Numbered from the stretch's first letter, positions 15,030 to 25,525 are shown. The stretch: DNA of 64,000 bases from Atrina japonica (GCA_030159075.1 BROG01000452.1:272501-336500); one strand, 5' to 3'. Notes: generated by a model from the letters alone, not told the origin. A program made the numbers and translations.

Positions 15030-16110
15030 TGTGTAAGTGATCTCAACACGAAGAGTACTTGCGAATCCCAAACGGAATTGGACCAGGTGTCCAGGAGGAG
15101 TCAGCACCTTCTGCTGGCATGCAATACCCATAGCAAATGTTACAGAAAGCCTCTCGAATATAGGGAAAACGTCAATTTCGGTGAAATTTTCCCCTGTTAT
15201 GTTTATATATGATTTGATATGGGGTTCAGTGTATGTGATCGTGCTCCAGAATACTATCTAATATTCCTGAGAGTGGGACTTCATATTATTTAACAAAATC
15301 CCGTATCGACCATAAAACTTCCTAGACGACGATTTTAAGCGTTCAACAAAGTAACCTTATGTAAGTAGTTTACTGGCGAGTCGTTTTGCTCTCAGAAACA
15401 TTCATATGAAGGGCATGTCCTGGCATAACGTATAAGTTGTGAAATGAAAACGCCATAGATAAGGAAAGATGGAATAATACTGGTTAGAAATGGGAAGTTA
15501 GTGATATGGAAATTGGGAGATGTGAAATATTAATACAAAAATATGTCAGCCAAGAGAGGTACACAACTGGTATGCTTTGGAATGACAACGATTTATTAGA
15601 AAACTGTTCCCCCATAAACAATGAAGATATTGTCTACTAGAATGTACCAGCATTTTGATAATATCGTCTTCAGTGTACGTGTTATTGGAATCAGAGTGTT
15701 ACTTCACAAATTGAGGTTCTTCGTAACCTAACACTAAATATTTATATCTGCGATTTTTATTTTTGTATACAAAGTAGTTTTGTATAATAGATGTTAATCT
15801 GCCTTTGAATTTACTTGATGAGGAATTTTTGTGTAATTGGTCGACAAAACAAACGACTTCATGCTTGTAATATGTTTGAAATCTGGACACTTTAAATGTT
15901 CTAACAATTCTTTTGAATTCTTTAGGATCCACATCCGATTGACGCCGCTTCTTGAGTAGGCCGTTGCACAGTACTTATGATGACCTTTTAATATATATGT
16001 GTAAGAAATTTGGTGAATAAAATAAATAAAAGGTCGGTGGAGTACTTAGATGACCCTGCAATGGATCGGTGTTTATAGGGATTTTTGTGTATCATAAACA
16101 TATACCCGGT
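15030..16110 (-). mobile_element. Naiad-type element (subfamily 2), RT plus 3' UTR
   Basis: On the minus strand, remnants of HKNPYKHRSIAGSSKYST (near 16075), HKYCATAYSRSGVN and MWILKNSKELLEH (15990-15900) and KYLVLGYEEPQFVK (to about 15700) are followed by the RT C-terminal region (15440-15240) and 3' UTR (15240-15030). All are PLE RT blocks in the expected order. The part that should hold the YIDD box is missing between about 15530 and 15600, where the text jumps from the late region to the IGIPMG-side region. This indicates an internal deletion. Confidence 0.8.
15699..15932 (-). pseudogene. Naiad-type RT, N-terminal half remnant
   Basis: This is a 77-codon open piece. Residues 33-56 (HKNSSSSKFKGRLTSIIQNY onward) and 60-77 match the block just before the catalytic region in the sister copies. 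The frame shifts just upstream, where the MWILKNSKELLEH block reads in another frame, so the start codon here is not biological. It is non-functional. Confidence 0.75.
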
Positions 16111-16799
16111 GCTGCCATCATCGAGGTCTATATCATTAAGTGGTATGATGATGTTCAAAACTGACATACCCGTAAATCGCTTTCCGATCTGCTCCCACGC
16201 CGGAGTATAAAATATTTGGCATTCGTTTATTTTAACCTGCGATGACCCGCTTCCGTATTTCTCGGGAATTTTTATTATTAATCAGTCTGTAGTTTCAGTA
16301 CTTGAATTACTCAAAGTACCTTCTATTTGACGCAAAGCGAAGTTTAAGTCACATTTTATTTTGTCGATGCCGCTGTCCTATTCGCGTCGTTTTGACTTTT
16401 ATGATTGAAGTAACATGTGATTAACATACGATCGAATAAAGTTGAAGTTAACCAAAGGATATTGATTAACACTTGTCTAATATTTACAAATACACAACCT
16501 GGACTCTTAATACCGTTTTCATTCAACCGTTATATCGTTTGACGAGTGCAACAGGAATGTATAGTGAGTTGCGAGTTGTTTTTACCGTACCAAAGCCTCC
16601 GGTGATACAGTCAGTAGAATGCTATAGAAAAGCCTAACACGGAATTTAAATGTCAATATATGTTATTTTGAAAGCAACCTAGATACCCCCATTTTCTGGG
16701 TTAGCTCTAGTACCCGTTGTTCTATAATACAGATAATGAACACAATTTCTCGATGCTAAAAATTGAAACTGAACAGATTATCAGAATAGACCTTTTTCG
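16111..16799. other. Between two Naiad-type copies, nothing recognised
   Basis: It may contain upstream parts of the 15030-16110 copy, but I could not match it to a domain. Confidence 0.4.
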
Positions 16800-17790
16800 A
16801 ATTGCTCCATTCCGACCTGGTTCGAAATAATATTAAGCACCTTCAATGAAAGAAGGTCAAGTTTGGTGATGAGGTCAAATTCGGTGAAAAGCACGATTGG
16901 TGAAATGAAGTCACTGTCTATGGCCGTGATCCACAATACTATCTAATATTTCTTAGAGGGGGACTTCATAATGTCTAACAAGATCCCCGTATCGACCATA
17001 AAACTTCTTAAACGACGACTCCAAGCGTTCAACAACGTAACCTTGTGCAAGTAGATTATTGGCTAGTCGTTTAGCTCTCAGAATAAAACACCCATGAGAA
17101 GAGCATGCCCTGGCATAACGTATAAGTTGTGAAATGAAAACGCCATAGACAGGAGAAGGTGGAATATTACTACTTAGAAACTTTATGTTTGTGAAATGGA
17201 AATTGAAATCATATCGTTTGTCATAGAGGGATGTTTGAAGTTGACCGTCTTTTCCAATCGACAGGAGTGCATCTAGGTAAGAAGCAGATGTGTTGCTCTC
17301 TGTCGTGCTATTGATCTCTAGCTCAACAGGATACATCTGGCCGAGGTAATTCTGAAATTCTGAATTATTTATGGTCAGAGCATCGTCGATATACCTGTAC
17401 GTAAAATTGAACCGATATACTAACTGTCTGTTTTCTTTGGATAGCAGAGACTCTAAAACTTCCCCTCCATATCAATACAAAAAATGTCAGTCAAAAGGGT
17501 GCACAATTGGTACCCATTGGAATGCCGACAATCTGTTGGAAAACTTTTCCCGCAAAAAAAACCAAAAAAACACGAAAATGTTGTCTACAAGAAACCCTAG
17601 CATCTTTATAATATCGTCTTGTACTTGTTATTGCAATCCTTCACAAAATAATGACCTAACACTAAATATTTATTTCTGCGATTTCCATTTTTGTATACAA
17701 AAGAGTTTTGTATAATAGATGTTAATCTGGTTTTTAGTTTTTGATGAGGAATTGTTGTGTAAAGGGTCAACTAAACGGAATGGGACAGCT
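16800..17790 (-). mobile_element. Naiad-type element (subfamily 2), RT with intact YIDD
   Basis: The minus strand from 17790 down reads an LHNNSSS block, a DNIFVFF-like block, a frameshifted GIPMG-like region, then one open stretch from about 17455 to 16953. This copy lacks the internal deletion of its neighbour at 15.0-16.1 kb. An inverted remnant of the same subfamily lies at 19775-19862. Below 16953 the 3' flank resembles that at 15150-15240. Confidence 0.8.
16953..17455 (-). pseudogene. Naiad-type reverse transcriptase, catalytic and thumb region
   Basis: The continuous frame extends upstream of the first Met at 17336. It begins near an ESLLSKENRQLVYRFNFT block, passes TYRYIDDALTINNSEF (YIDD encoded at 17382-17393), then SASYLDALLSIGKDGQL, YDKRYDFNFHF, SSNIPPSPVYGVFISQLIRY, ARACSSHGCF and FKKFYGRYGDLVRHYEVPL. 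These are the palm and following PLE blocks. A TGA upstream at about 17480 and frameshifts break the protein. It is the best-preserved RT piece of this family in the window. Confidence 0.85.
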
Positions 17791-18064
17791 AGAAAAAGAT
17801 CAATAATACTATAGAAATAAATAATTTATTAGTTATAATTTTGGTGTTATGGAGATGCAAATAAAGTACAGGATGGTAATACATTTCGGCTGAAAATGTC
17901 GTTTGTGCAAAATCACCCCCCCCCCCCCTCCCCACGAGGTCAATATTAAAACGTGAATCTATGATACGATGTTTAAAACCTTCAAGAGTAAAATAAGATC
18001 TAGAACATTCCGGTACTTTAAAACTTACAATAATTGTGGGGTTCATTAATTTGACTATCGAATC
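17791..18064. other. Poly-C tract and unassigned DNA
   Basis: A C-rich run near 17922-17940 gives a spurious Gly run on the minus strand. No gene was seen. Confidence 0.5.
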
Positions 18065-18185
18065 ACGGCAGGTGTGACTGTTGTACGTGGAATTCTCGCA
18101 TCTCCATTACACTTGATCCCATATCTAGATTCACAGTATTTGAGTATGTCAAATTTATACTTTGGTATCTGAGAAGTTTTATAGT
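18065..18185 (+). mobile_element. Naiad-type 3' end, diverged
   Basis: It holds TCACGGCAGGTGTGACTG, CTTGATCCCATATCTAGATT and terminal ATTTATACTTTGGTATCTGA in the family order, with a gap in the middle. Confidence 0.65.
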
Positions 18186-18394
18186 GTCACTTAATTTGTA
18201 TCTTCTTTTATGAGCCTTCTTTTAACCAATACTTTGGTGTCTGTGATTCTTATATTATTGATAACTTTTAAAAAATGTGAATTGCTGTGTCAATTTAGAT
18301 TTTATTACTAGTTTACCGTTTCAAATAGAAATTACAGTATACGCCGGGTGAACCAATGTAGTCCTGAATCCACAAGTTGTTTTGCAGCGGGCGT

Positions 18395-18640
18395 TATCAA
18401 AAACGTGAATCACCAATAGACAAAAACAATGCCGTCTACAATAAAACCTGCTTTAGAGATCACCTGTGTATAAAGACCACTTGTATCACACAAACCGCAT
18501 TTTGCTGTCCCCAATATTACCATTTGTGTACAAATCAACCTCTATATAAAGACTACCTCCTTTTAAAGACCGCTTTGGTTTCTTATGTCCCTAAGGAGGG
18601 TGTTGTATACAATTTTCACTGTATTTCTTATAAGGTGTGA
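18395..18640 (+). repeat. AAAGACCAC-type repeat element, copy 1
   Basis: Repeated phrases of the form TATAAAGACCACTTG and ACAAATCAACCTCTATATAA recur in colinear order at 29248-29400. The ends (TACAATAAAACCT and, inverted, TACAGTGAAAATT) look like weak terminal inverted repeats, suggesting a small non-autonomous element. The 87-codon frame covering it is not a gene. Confidence 0.55.
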
Positions 18641-19137
18641 ACAGTTAGAAAATGTAGCCTTCTCTGGTTCAATGTTTTACTGAAAGTCCAAAGTTTTGAG
18701 CCAAAAAATATCATCTCAGCCCTTTCATGATTTATTAGATAATTCTTGTATAGATAAAACATGTGCTATTAATGTGGCTTGATAGAACTATATTTGATGA
18801 CTTGAATTGTGTTGATAATATATTATTTAAATGGTCCCTACCGTTGCATTTAAAAGAATGGTGAAGTCAGCTGTCAAAATTCAGGAATGTTTGATTTAGC
18901 ATCCAAATTTTACAATAATTAGATATGTGAATTAACTTGCTCATTCCTGATTTATGACAGTAGACCAAACTTTTTATTGATTTGGGTGAGTCTAAATGTG
19001 ATTATAGGGGTGAGTTAATTAGTTGTTTATGTACATTATTGACTGTTTTATTGCGGTTTTACGAATTATTTCGATTTGATTTTACATTGCCCGTAATTAG
19101 AGTAATTCCTGAAGAATTGACCTGTAATTTGGATGTA
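18641..19137. other. Intergenic, nothing recognised
   Basis: No supported feature. Confidence 0.5.
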
Positions 19138-19620
19138 TAAAAATAACAGATACCAAAGTATAAATGTTCAGGAAGTCCAGGATATATATGGATAAATCTG
19201 ATAAAAACTGGACAAACACGGACCTTTAAAAATCAAGAAATCAGGTGCAGTGAAGGAGTTAGCATCACTTGTTGACCAGTCACATCCGCTGCCAGTTCAG
19301 TCAAATCGAAATGAAATACGCGAGAAATATAAAAAGTCTCAGATACCGAAGTATAAATCACTAGGAAGTCCGGGATATAGGTACAAATCTGGTACAAAAA
19401 TAGACAAACACGGACTTCATAAAATCAAGAGGTGGGATCAGTTGCCATGAAAGAGTAAGCATCCCGTGCCGTGAGTCCACAGTCAAACTAAAATGAAATA
19501 CGTGAGAAAAGAATCCTCGTCATAATTGGTACAGATATCTTAACAACCGCCATCGAACAGGTAACTCAACATTTCACTCAGTAAAAGGGGGGGTAGTCGC
19601 AAACGAGACTATTAGTTACG
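19138..19620 (-). mobile_element. Two Naiad-type 3' ends in head-to-tail tandem
   Basis: Two same-strand 3' regions lie at about 19330-19620 and 19138-19330. The upstream copy ends in CTTCGGTATCTGAGACTTTT and is joined within a few bases (near 19330) to a second copy that begins inside the 3' UTR at a TTTCTCGCGTATTTC block. Tandem or partly tandem copies with pseudo-LTRs are characteristic of Penelope-like elements. Confidence 0.8.
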
Positions 19621-19774
19621 AAACGTTGACCTTAATTTGATAAGAAACGGATAATAATAGTTTTAATTATGAATAGAATAAAAAATATGCAGATATCGCA
19701 GGCAGATTTTAAAAATTGAAATGGCATACAATTACATATATGAAAACGAAAATTGATTGATGATGTTTCCATTT

Positions 19775-19862
19775 CGAGTATACGTTATGTCAGGCCATGC
19801 TACTCTTATGAATGGTTTATAGCCAAACGACTCGCCAGTGAACTATTCACGCAATTTGTAAA
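19775..19862 (+). pseudogene. Naiad-type RT scrap (subfamily 2)
   Basis: In one plus frame this reads RYVRPCYSYEWFIAKRLASE, matching the RYARACSSHGCFILRAKRLA block of the copy at 16953-17455. It is isolated, with no neighbouring domain. Confidence 0.65.
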
Positions 19863-20204
19863 TCCCATTACTGGCGTAGACGCATATGCAGAATAAGAAT
19901 GAGCATGGTCGCGAGACATGATAAATAATGTATTTTGTCAGTCTTTATAAAGACATATTTATTGTGGCGTACTGGGAACTCGTACCATAACTGTTGTGAT
20001 AGACATATGAGACCACTATCATTCTGTATACATATTTGTACATTATAATTACTGTCATTTCCACTCATTGAAAATGTTACAATTGTTATAAACACAAGAG
20101 ACTGAAATAGGAAAGAAAATAAATAAATAGTCTTCGGAAATTGTTTTTATATGATAGTTGAATACGTCTCTCGTCCAAAAAATAAAACTGTATGAAAGGG
20201 ATCA

Positions 20205-20385
20205 GGACCGAGGTGGTCTAGAGGTGAAATAAGCTGGGGATCACGGGTTCGAATCCCGATGACGGTTCAAATTGAAGTCTTAAGGAAGGTCGTGGCTATA
20301 TCTTTGCCAAAAATCCGGCGTAAGAAGTGAAAATCAATCTTTTTGATTGAAACCTAACACTGATTTCACGTGCCACTGTCAATGT
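20205..20385 (+). mobile_element. tRNA-derived SINE, family B
   Basis: The head carries pol III box A (TGGTCTAGAGG, 20214-20224) and a perfect box B (GGTTCGAATCC, 20246-20256). Only about 34 nt separate T8 from the T loop, and the acceptor halves mismatch, so it is not a working tRNA. The body segment TTTGCCAAAAATCCGGCG plus GAAGTGAAAATCA matches the central region of SINEs at 36598 and 51712. Confidence 0.75.
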
Positions 20386-20984
20386 TTTAATATCTAGATA
20401 TCTAAATTTGGTAAAAAAAATCACATAAATAGCCAGTCAATTAATGTTATAAAGAACAATGAATATATATTCAAGACAATTTGAAGCACATTTTCGCTAA
20501 TTACTAAACTTCGTCACTTTACAAATTTAAGAGAAGATTAGTTAAACAATAAGCGACACAAAATTCCAGTTGATGGTCATTGTACGCGAGTTAAATAATT
20601 CAGAATTATTATTAAGATGATGGTCATTGTACATGCGTTACATAATTAAAAATTCTTTTTAGATTAATGGTCACAGTACGTGCGATGTATAATGAAAAGA
20701 ATGTTCATAAACTAAGCGTTGCTAAGCATTTACTGTCTTTTTGAATGCGGTTGACTATTGTTTACGTTTCAAAAATATATACAAGTCTTTTCAATGATTA
20801 ACCGAGCTTTTAAATTTCACAATATTCGAATAAATAATTATATCCTCACTTCTACTGTAGAAGTAATTTATTACCGATAAACAGGGCAAAACGTTAAAGT
20901 ATAAAGGGGAATAACTCTAGTTATATCTTTAATATTCAACGTCTAGGTATAGTATTTGTAATCAGATAACGTAGAACTACATCT
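20386..20984. other. Intergenic, short direct repeats
   Basis: A phrase like GATGGTCATTGTAC-GCG-TTA recurs at about 20572, 20619 and 20664 (three diverged ~45-bp units). Nothing else was seen. Confidence 0.45.
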
Positions 20985-21222
20985 GAAGACGTCTGGCCAT
21001 CCAGAGGTGGGATACGGTATCATGGAGGAGTGACCATCCCCTGTTGACCGGTCACACCGAAGGTGAGTCCACAGTCAAATAAAAATGAAATAGGTCAGGA
21101 AGATGTATTCGTCACATTTGGTAAAGACAACTCAACAACAGTTACCCCACAAAAACAGTTTTAAGTTTTGTTAACTTACATTGCGACACGTGTTTCGCGT
21201 TACAAACGCTCATCAGGCAATG
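20985..21222 (-). mobile_element. Naiad-type pseudo-LTR fragment beginning with a ribozyme
   Basis: On the minus strand a hammerhead motif (21222-21179) is followed by a short AT-rich spacer and then the family 3' UTR blocks (TTGTTGAGTTG, GACTGTGGACTCACC, GTGACCGGTCAACAGGGGAT, TCCTCCATG). PLE pseudo-LTRs are known to carry hammerhead ribozymes. The fragment stops near 20985, before the usual CTTTGGTATC terminus. Confidence 0.75.
21179..21222 (-). ncRNA. Hammerhead ribozyme (minimal, PLE type)
   Basis: Reading 21222 to 21179 on the minus strand: stem I strand CATTGC; core CTGATGA; stem II GCGTT, loop TGT, AACGC (5 bp); core GAA; a two-base-pair stem III (AC/GT) closed by ACGT; then C and the other stem I strand GCAATG (6 bp, perfect). 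All conserved core bases are present, and predicted cleavage follows the C at 21185. Such ribozymes self-cleave element transcripts. I see no defect in this one, although activity of minimal forms often depends on dimers. Confidence 0.9.
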
Positions 21223-21234
21223 ATCATCAACAAA

Positions 21235-21850
21235 AATGTATTGAACACGCTTCATACTTAGACATTTTACTTAATATAAACACAGACGGGAAATTAGCAA
21301 CTAAGCTATACGATAAACGCGACGATTTCGGCTTTCCCATCGTAAATTTTCCACATTTAAGTAGTAATATCCCTCAGTCACCTGCATATGGAGTTTATAT
21401 TTCACAAATGATCCGATATGCCAGGGTGTGCACAGCATATGAATATTTTATATACAGAGGTAAACTACTCACTGACAAATTATTGACACAGGGATATTGA
21501 AAACCGCGTTAAATGTCAACGTTCCGCAAATTTTATGGTCGGTATAATAGTCTTGTTTGCGACTACTCTGTTTCACTAAGTGAAATGTTGAGTTGCCTTT
21601 TCGTTGGCGGTTGTTGAGACGTCTGTACCAATTGTGACGAGGATACATTCCTCACGTGTTTCATTGGACTTGACTGTGGACTCACGGCGGGTGTGACCGG
21701 TCGACAGGGGATGCTTACTCCTCCATGGCACCTGATCCCACCTCTTGATTTCCAGAGGTCCGTGTTTGTCCATTTTTATCGGATTTGTATCTATGTCCTG
21801 GACATCCTATTGATTTATACTTTGGTATCTGAAATTTTTATATTGAATAT
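21235..21850 (+). mobile_element. Naiad-type element (subfamily 1), 5'-truncated, RT C-terminus plus complete 3' end
   Basis: The element begins inside RT. It reads SYLDILLNINTDGKLATKLY, YDKRDDFGFPIVNF, SSNIPQSPAYGVYISQMIRY, TDKLLTQGY, and then, after a stop at 21498-21500, FRKFYGRYNSLVCDYSV in a continuing frame. The 3' UTR follows to the family terminus near 21840. It is oriented opposite to the adjacent pseudo-LTR at 20985-21222, forming an inverted pair around the ribozyme. This is the cleanest reference for the subfamily 1 3' end in the window. Confidence 0.85.
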
Positions 21851-22010
21851 ATATCATGAATCTCATAGTGGTAAAGTAAAAACATATATAAGAAGTTGAT
21901 GACGTAGGTAAGATAACAATAATGTAGGAAGCTTAATGCAAAGAATAAACAAATTAGTTAATCTGATAAGAAGGCCACTCCTTTGCATAAGATTATATGA
22001 AATGTGTGGG

Positions 22011-22292
22011 TTAGGTTCTGTTAAGTAATGGTTTGAATTCATCAATAAAATATTGCTCTTTGAGTGTAATATTCGAATAGACATCTGTTTGATATATTGG
22101 CATGATTTTGAAATTCCCTTTACTACACTGAAATATGTGTTTAGAAACAAATAAATTACGATTATGTGGTAACTTTATATTGCTTTTGTGTAGAGCTACT
22201 CTTTGGTTTAGTGACCGAGTACATCCAATGTATTCTTCCTTGCAACTTTCTGATAAAATTACATATATTACGTTTTTAGAATTGCAATTCAA
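22011..22292 (-). pseudogene. GIY-YIG endonuclease domain of the Penelope-like element
   Basis: Its 93 codons start MNCNSKNVIYVILSESCKEE, followed by YIGCTRSLNQRVALHKSNI and VSKHIFQCSKGNFKIMPIYQ. The VIY and YIG motifs, the Arg in NQR, and the LKEQYFIDEFKPLLN block with the expected Glu are visible. The nuclease makes the target nick in this family. The fragment looks complete from GIY to the C-terminus but is separated from RT by stops. Confidence 0.88.
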
Positions 22293-22661
22293 TATTCGTT
22301 TGATATAAAATAATGAACAGGATTTTTTTAAAATTTGAATGTCTGACCTTCAATAATGATGTCACATACTTTACATCTTTTATTTTTGCATTTAATTACA
22401 CCCCCGATCTTTGAATCCTCATTATTTGTAATGTTGGCACGAGTCAGTAACTGTTTGAGATTTTAAGGTTGTCATTTACTTTTTATAATTTTTGTTTCAT
22501 TTAAAATTATATTTAGTTTTTCATCTACTCGTAAACTATCTAACCCTTTTCATACTTTGTTAATTATTTCCGGATTGCATTTAATAAAAGTTGTTACAAA
22601 TGCTAATGGTTGGTGTTTAATCTTTGATTTTGTGTGTCTCAGCACTGATAAAGGAATAGAT

Positions 22662-23210
22662 TTAGCTAGGTATATCCCTTTGTTTATTAGAGTCATCTAA
22701 GCGTTTTTTCCTTAGGGCTGATGGTACAATGATAGTACATAAGCGTCGTGCTAATGTGTATGGAATAGAATTTATGCAACTTTTTGGGTGTTGACTTTTA
22801 AAATGGAGATATTTTTGTGTATCTGTAGGCTTTCTGTAAATATCTGTGGTTAATTTGTTTCCTTCTTTTATAAGCATGTTTAAAAATGCTATTTTATGAG
22901 GATCTTTTTCTATAGTAAAAGTTATATTTGGATACAAGTTTTGCAATATGTCATAAATATTATTAATGTTTCCCCAGCTAAAATTCCAGGTAATGAAACA
23001 ATCGTCCAAATATCGTTTCCATAATGGTTTAAATGTTTCAATTACATTGGAATCAAAATATTGTTCCATCCTTTCATAAAACTTGTTTTCTAGATACCTC
23101 AATGTTAAAGTTGCGTAAGCTGGTGCCAATTTTGTTCCCATGAATGTTCCTAGGATTTGTACATATTGTTTATTATCAAAATGTGATGTATTGTTGTTCA
23201 AAATTGTCAT
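22662..23210 (-). pseudogene. Penelope-like reverse transcriptase fragment
   Basis: The 182-codon open piece contains, in order, TFMGTKLAPAYATLTLRYLE (residues ~22-41), the catalytic WKRYLDDCFITW (YLDD encoded at 23001-23012), FTIEKDPHKIAFLNM, and YRKPTDTQKYLHFKSQHP, then LARRLCTIIV. These are standard PLE RT blocks. The N-terminal fingers are missing, and upstream reading is out of frame. It would copy element RNA if intact. Confidence 0.9.
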
Positions 23211-23252
23211 TCTGTATTTTTATATTTAATTTCTTTACGTTTGGACTTTCAA

Positions 23253-23256
<4 letters not shown>

Positions 23257-23308
<52 letters not shown>
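23257..23308. repeat. (TA)n microsatellite
   Basis: A pure TA run lying just upstream of the truncated Penelope-like element. Confidence 0.95.
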
Positions 23309-23310
<2 letters not shown>

Positions 23311-23639
23311 TAGCTTTACGCGTAACAAATATAAGAAGTGCTTTAATAATTGTTTGCAGTGGAAAACATTGTCGATAATAGGTAAATGAAATTTTGTCTC
23401 TCATGACAGCTTAACTGAAGCATCAAGTTTCTGGGAATAGTTCAAGTGGCAATAAATACTTATAGAATAAAAAATTGAGGTATGTGTTTTTTTTCAATTT
23501 TTCAAGAAAATCAATTAAACAAATGTAACAGATGTGCAGGGACTATCTGCGAACCCTTCGTATTCAACTCTTGTTCGATTAATTTCCTCTCGCTTTTGTT
23601 AACTGGAACCAGCGGCTTGGTGTATGTCCAGAGTTTGAA

Positions 23640-24060
23640 AACTATGCGGGGCGTGGTGAGTTTATAGGTGCCTTGTTATATCTGTATATGTGCTCTATAT
23701 CTGATTTATTTATACAGATAGCATCCTTTGTGATCCAAGATCCTTAATAAATGTTCAATGCTGTGGTAACATTTGTGCTTTATATACATGTACTTCTATT
23801 TCGCACCATGCGTCATCAGATTCATTGTAATTTATAAAGGACAATGCCTTCCACCTCTATCTTTTCGACCGCGTTCTTATGTTCGGAACAATAAACTTTG
23901 GTATGAAAATGTTCAGGTGTGGTTAGGGCCTCGGGTATGGGAGTCGGGTTGTTGGTGCCGAAGTTGAGAGCTCAAAAGCCAGCCGGGGCATGGCGAGTTT
24001 ATAGGTACTCTCTATCTCTCTCTCTGTGTATTAAAAAGGTAGTATCTTTACTTTTCTTCA
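23640..24060 (+). mobile_element. SINE family E, two fragments
   Basis: A fragment at about 23640-23790 (GGGCGTGGTGAGTTTATAGG and onward) and a second with its tRNA-like head at about 23905-24060 (GGTTAGGGCCTCGGG ... GGGGCATGGCGAGTTTATAG) share the core seen at 6400-6475. Between them lies CTGATGACGCATGGTGCGAA on the minus strand, hammerhead-like but without a proper stem III. Confidence 0.5.
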
Positions 24061-25370
24061 TATAAATTTGGGATATATTCTTATTGTGATAACAATGGAA
24101 GCTGTCTCTTAAGTTTTTCCAGTATCAGATGTAATAAAAACCGACGACATGTAGAATAAAATTATAATTAACTACGCATGTATAATCTACGACATCATTT
24201 ATGAATTATGATATACCCTATAAAACGAAACAAATCATCTAATGTAGTTGAGGTTTTGTTGATATTATAGTGAATTTGTCATTTATACATCATAATGTTA
24301 CACCATAATAATAAAAGCATTCACAGTTTATTGAGAACCGATGTTGAATATGTGATAACATTTCGCAAGGTAGTATAACATGTATATAAGGCAGGTCAAA
24401 ATCTCATTAATCAGTTAAACCATGTTTACAGTATACCCTGGTTTTTATATAAATATAAATGGTGAATAATTATACATAACTCGCGTAATTTAATCATTGA
24501 TCCAAACCCATTATTGTGAGTTTTACAGTTTCGTTATTTCCGGGATTTAATGTCTATCAGCGGTTACCTTTACAGATATCCAAGAAAAAGTGAAATCTGA
24601 TATTTCCAGATTTGTAATTCAGCCGATCAACAGCATTGGTGATTTTAACCCATTAGTTGATTGTATGTGTATCTCATGTTTGATCTGAATAATTGTGTTT
24701 AAAGCTATCACTTATCAGACGTACAAATTCAGCCTGACAATATATTTCTATTGCTGCATCATGACTCAAAACGGATTGGTGTATTGTGAGATGAAAAGTT
24801 CAGGAAAATAATCAACTACATTGTTCTCAGATTTCAAAAGATTTTAATCAATATCTCTGATTCCCGATGATAATGTAAAATGCTAGGTATATATAGGTAA
24901 GCTTTTTGGAATGTGTGCGCATCTTCTTTGAGGTTAGACCGTGTACACAATTAAGACAAAATGTAATTACAGCTGAAGTGGACTGCCATGTACAAGGTGG
25001 TTTTTAATTCAATGCAATATCGTTCTTCCTCTTCTAGGACAACATGTAAATGCAATAATTTAAAACGACACCCTATCCCTAACGTCGGCACTTGTATAAG
25101 AGTCAACGTTTCCGATAAAAAGCTACACTGATTACTTTCATAAAGTGCAATATAACTGTTCACACACCAATAGATCTAGACAACACTTGTAACAGTCGAT
25201 CCTTTACTATCACTTCCATTGTTTCAAAAGCATCAGTACATCTCTCATACATTCAGATTCACATTGTATAATAGAAATATATTAAACTGTATAAACAAAG
25301 CATTAGGTTCTAAATATTTTTTTACATAACGATATTTTTGTTAAACAATAATCGATACAGCGGCTAAAAC
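24061..25370. other. Intergenic 3' of the glycosyltransferase, nothing recognised
   Basis: No exon, repeat relative or RNA gene was identified. A CT-rich run (24007-24025) lies just upstream. Confidence 0.5.
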
Positions 25371-25525
25371 ATCAGGGCTTGGGACCATAAAACTTAAGAA
25401 TTACTTAAGTCTAAACATTTGACTCAACTTTGTGTAATCCTGTAATCTGATTGGCTGAACAGGCAAAGTTGAGAAAATTATCAGACTTGAGTACTTTCTC
25501 AACTTTTATGGTGCTGGGCCCTGAT
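25371..25525. mobile_element. MITE with 62-bp terminal inverted repeats
   Basis: The left arm 25371-25432 and right arm 25464-25525 are inverted copies (both begin ATCAGGGC when read inward and end CTCAACTTTG), leaving a 31-bp centre with CTGATTGGCTGAACAGG. At 155 bp with no coding capacity, it is a foldback/MITE. A target duplication is not obvious, so the superfamily is unassigned (the CAGGG end is hAT-like). It lies about 280 bp past the glycosyltransferase stop. Confidence 0.8.

Larger units (their letters stand above)
22011..23215 (-). mobile_element. Canonical Penelope-like element, 5'-truncated
   Basis: The order on the minus strand is RT (23210-22662), a Cys-rich linker (about 22450-22340, CKNKRCKVCDIIIEG), then GIY-YIG (22292-22011). 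This is the usual Penelope/Poseidon/Neptune order, unlike the Naiad copies nearby. Truncation lies close to the (TA)n at 23257-23308. Stops between RT and nuclease show the copy is inactive. Confidence 0.88.

Noticed and set aside
17371..17715. 114-codon plus frame
   Set aside because: Antisense shadow of the RT pseudogene at 16953-17455 and its upstream part.
20205..20270. Possible genuine tRNA gene (boxes A and B perfect)
   Set aside because: The distance between the boxes is too short for an anticodon arm, the acceptor mismatches, and a SINE body follows.
23790..23830. Second hammerhead (CTGATGA then GCATGGTGC then GAAA, minus strand)
   Set aside because: Stem II is short and no stem III or stem I partner could be found.
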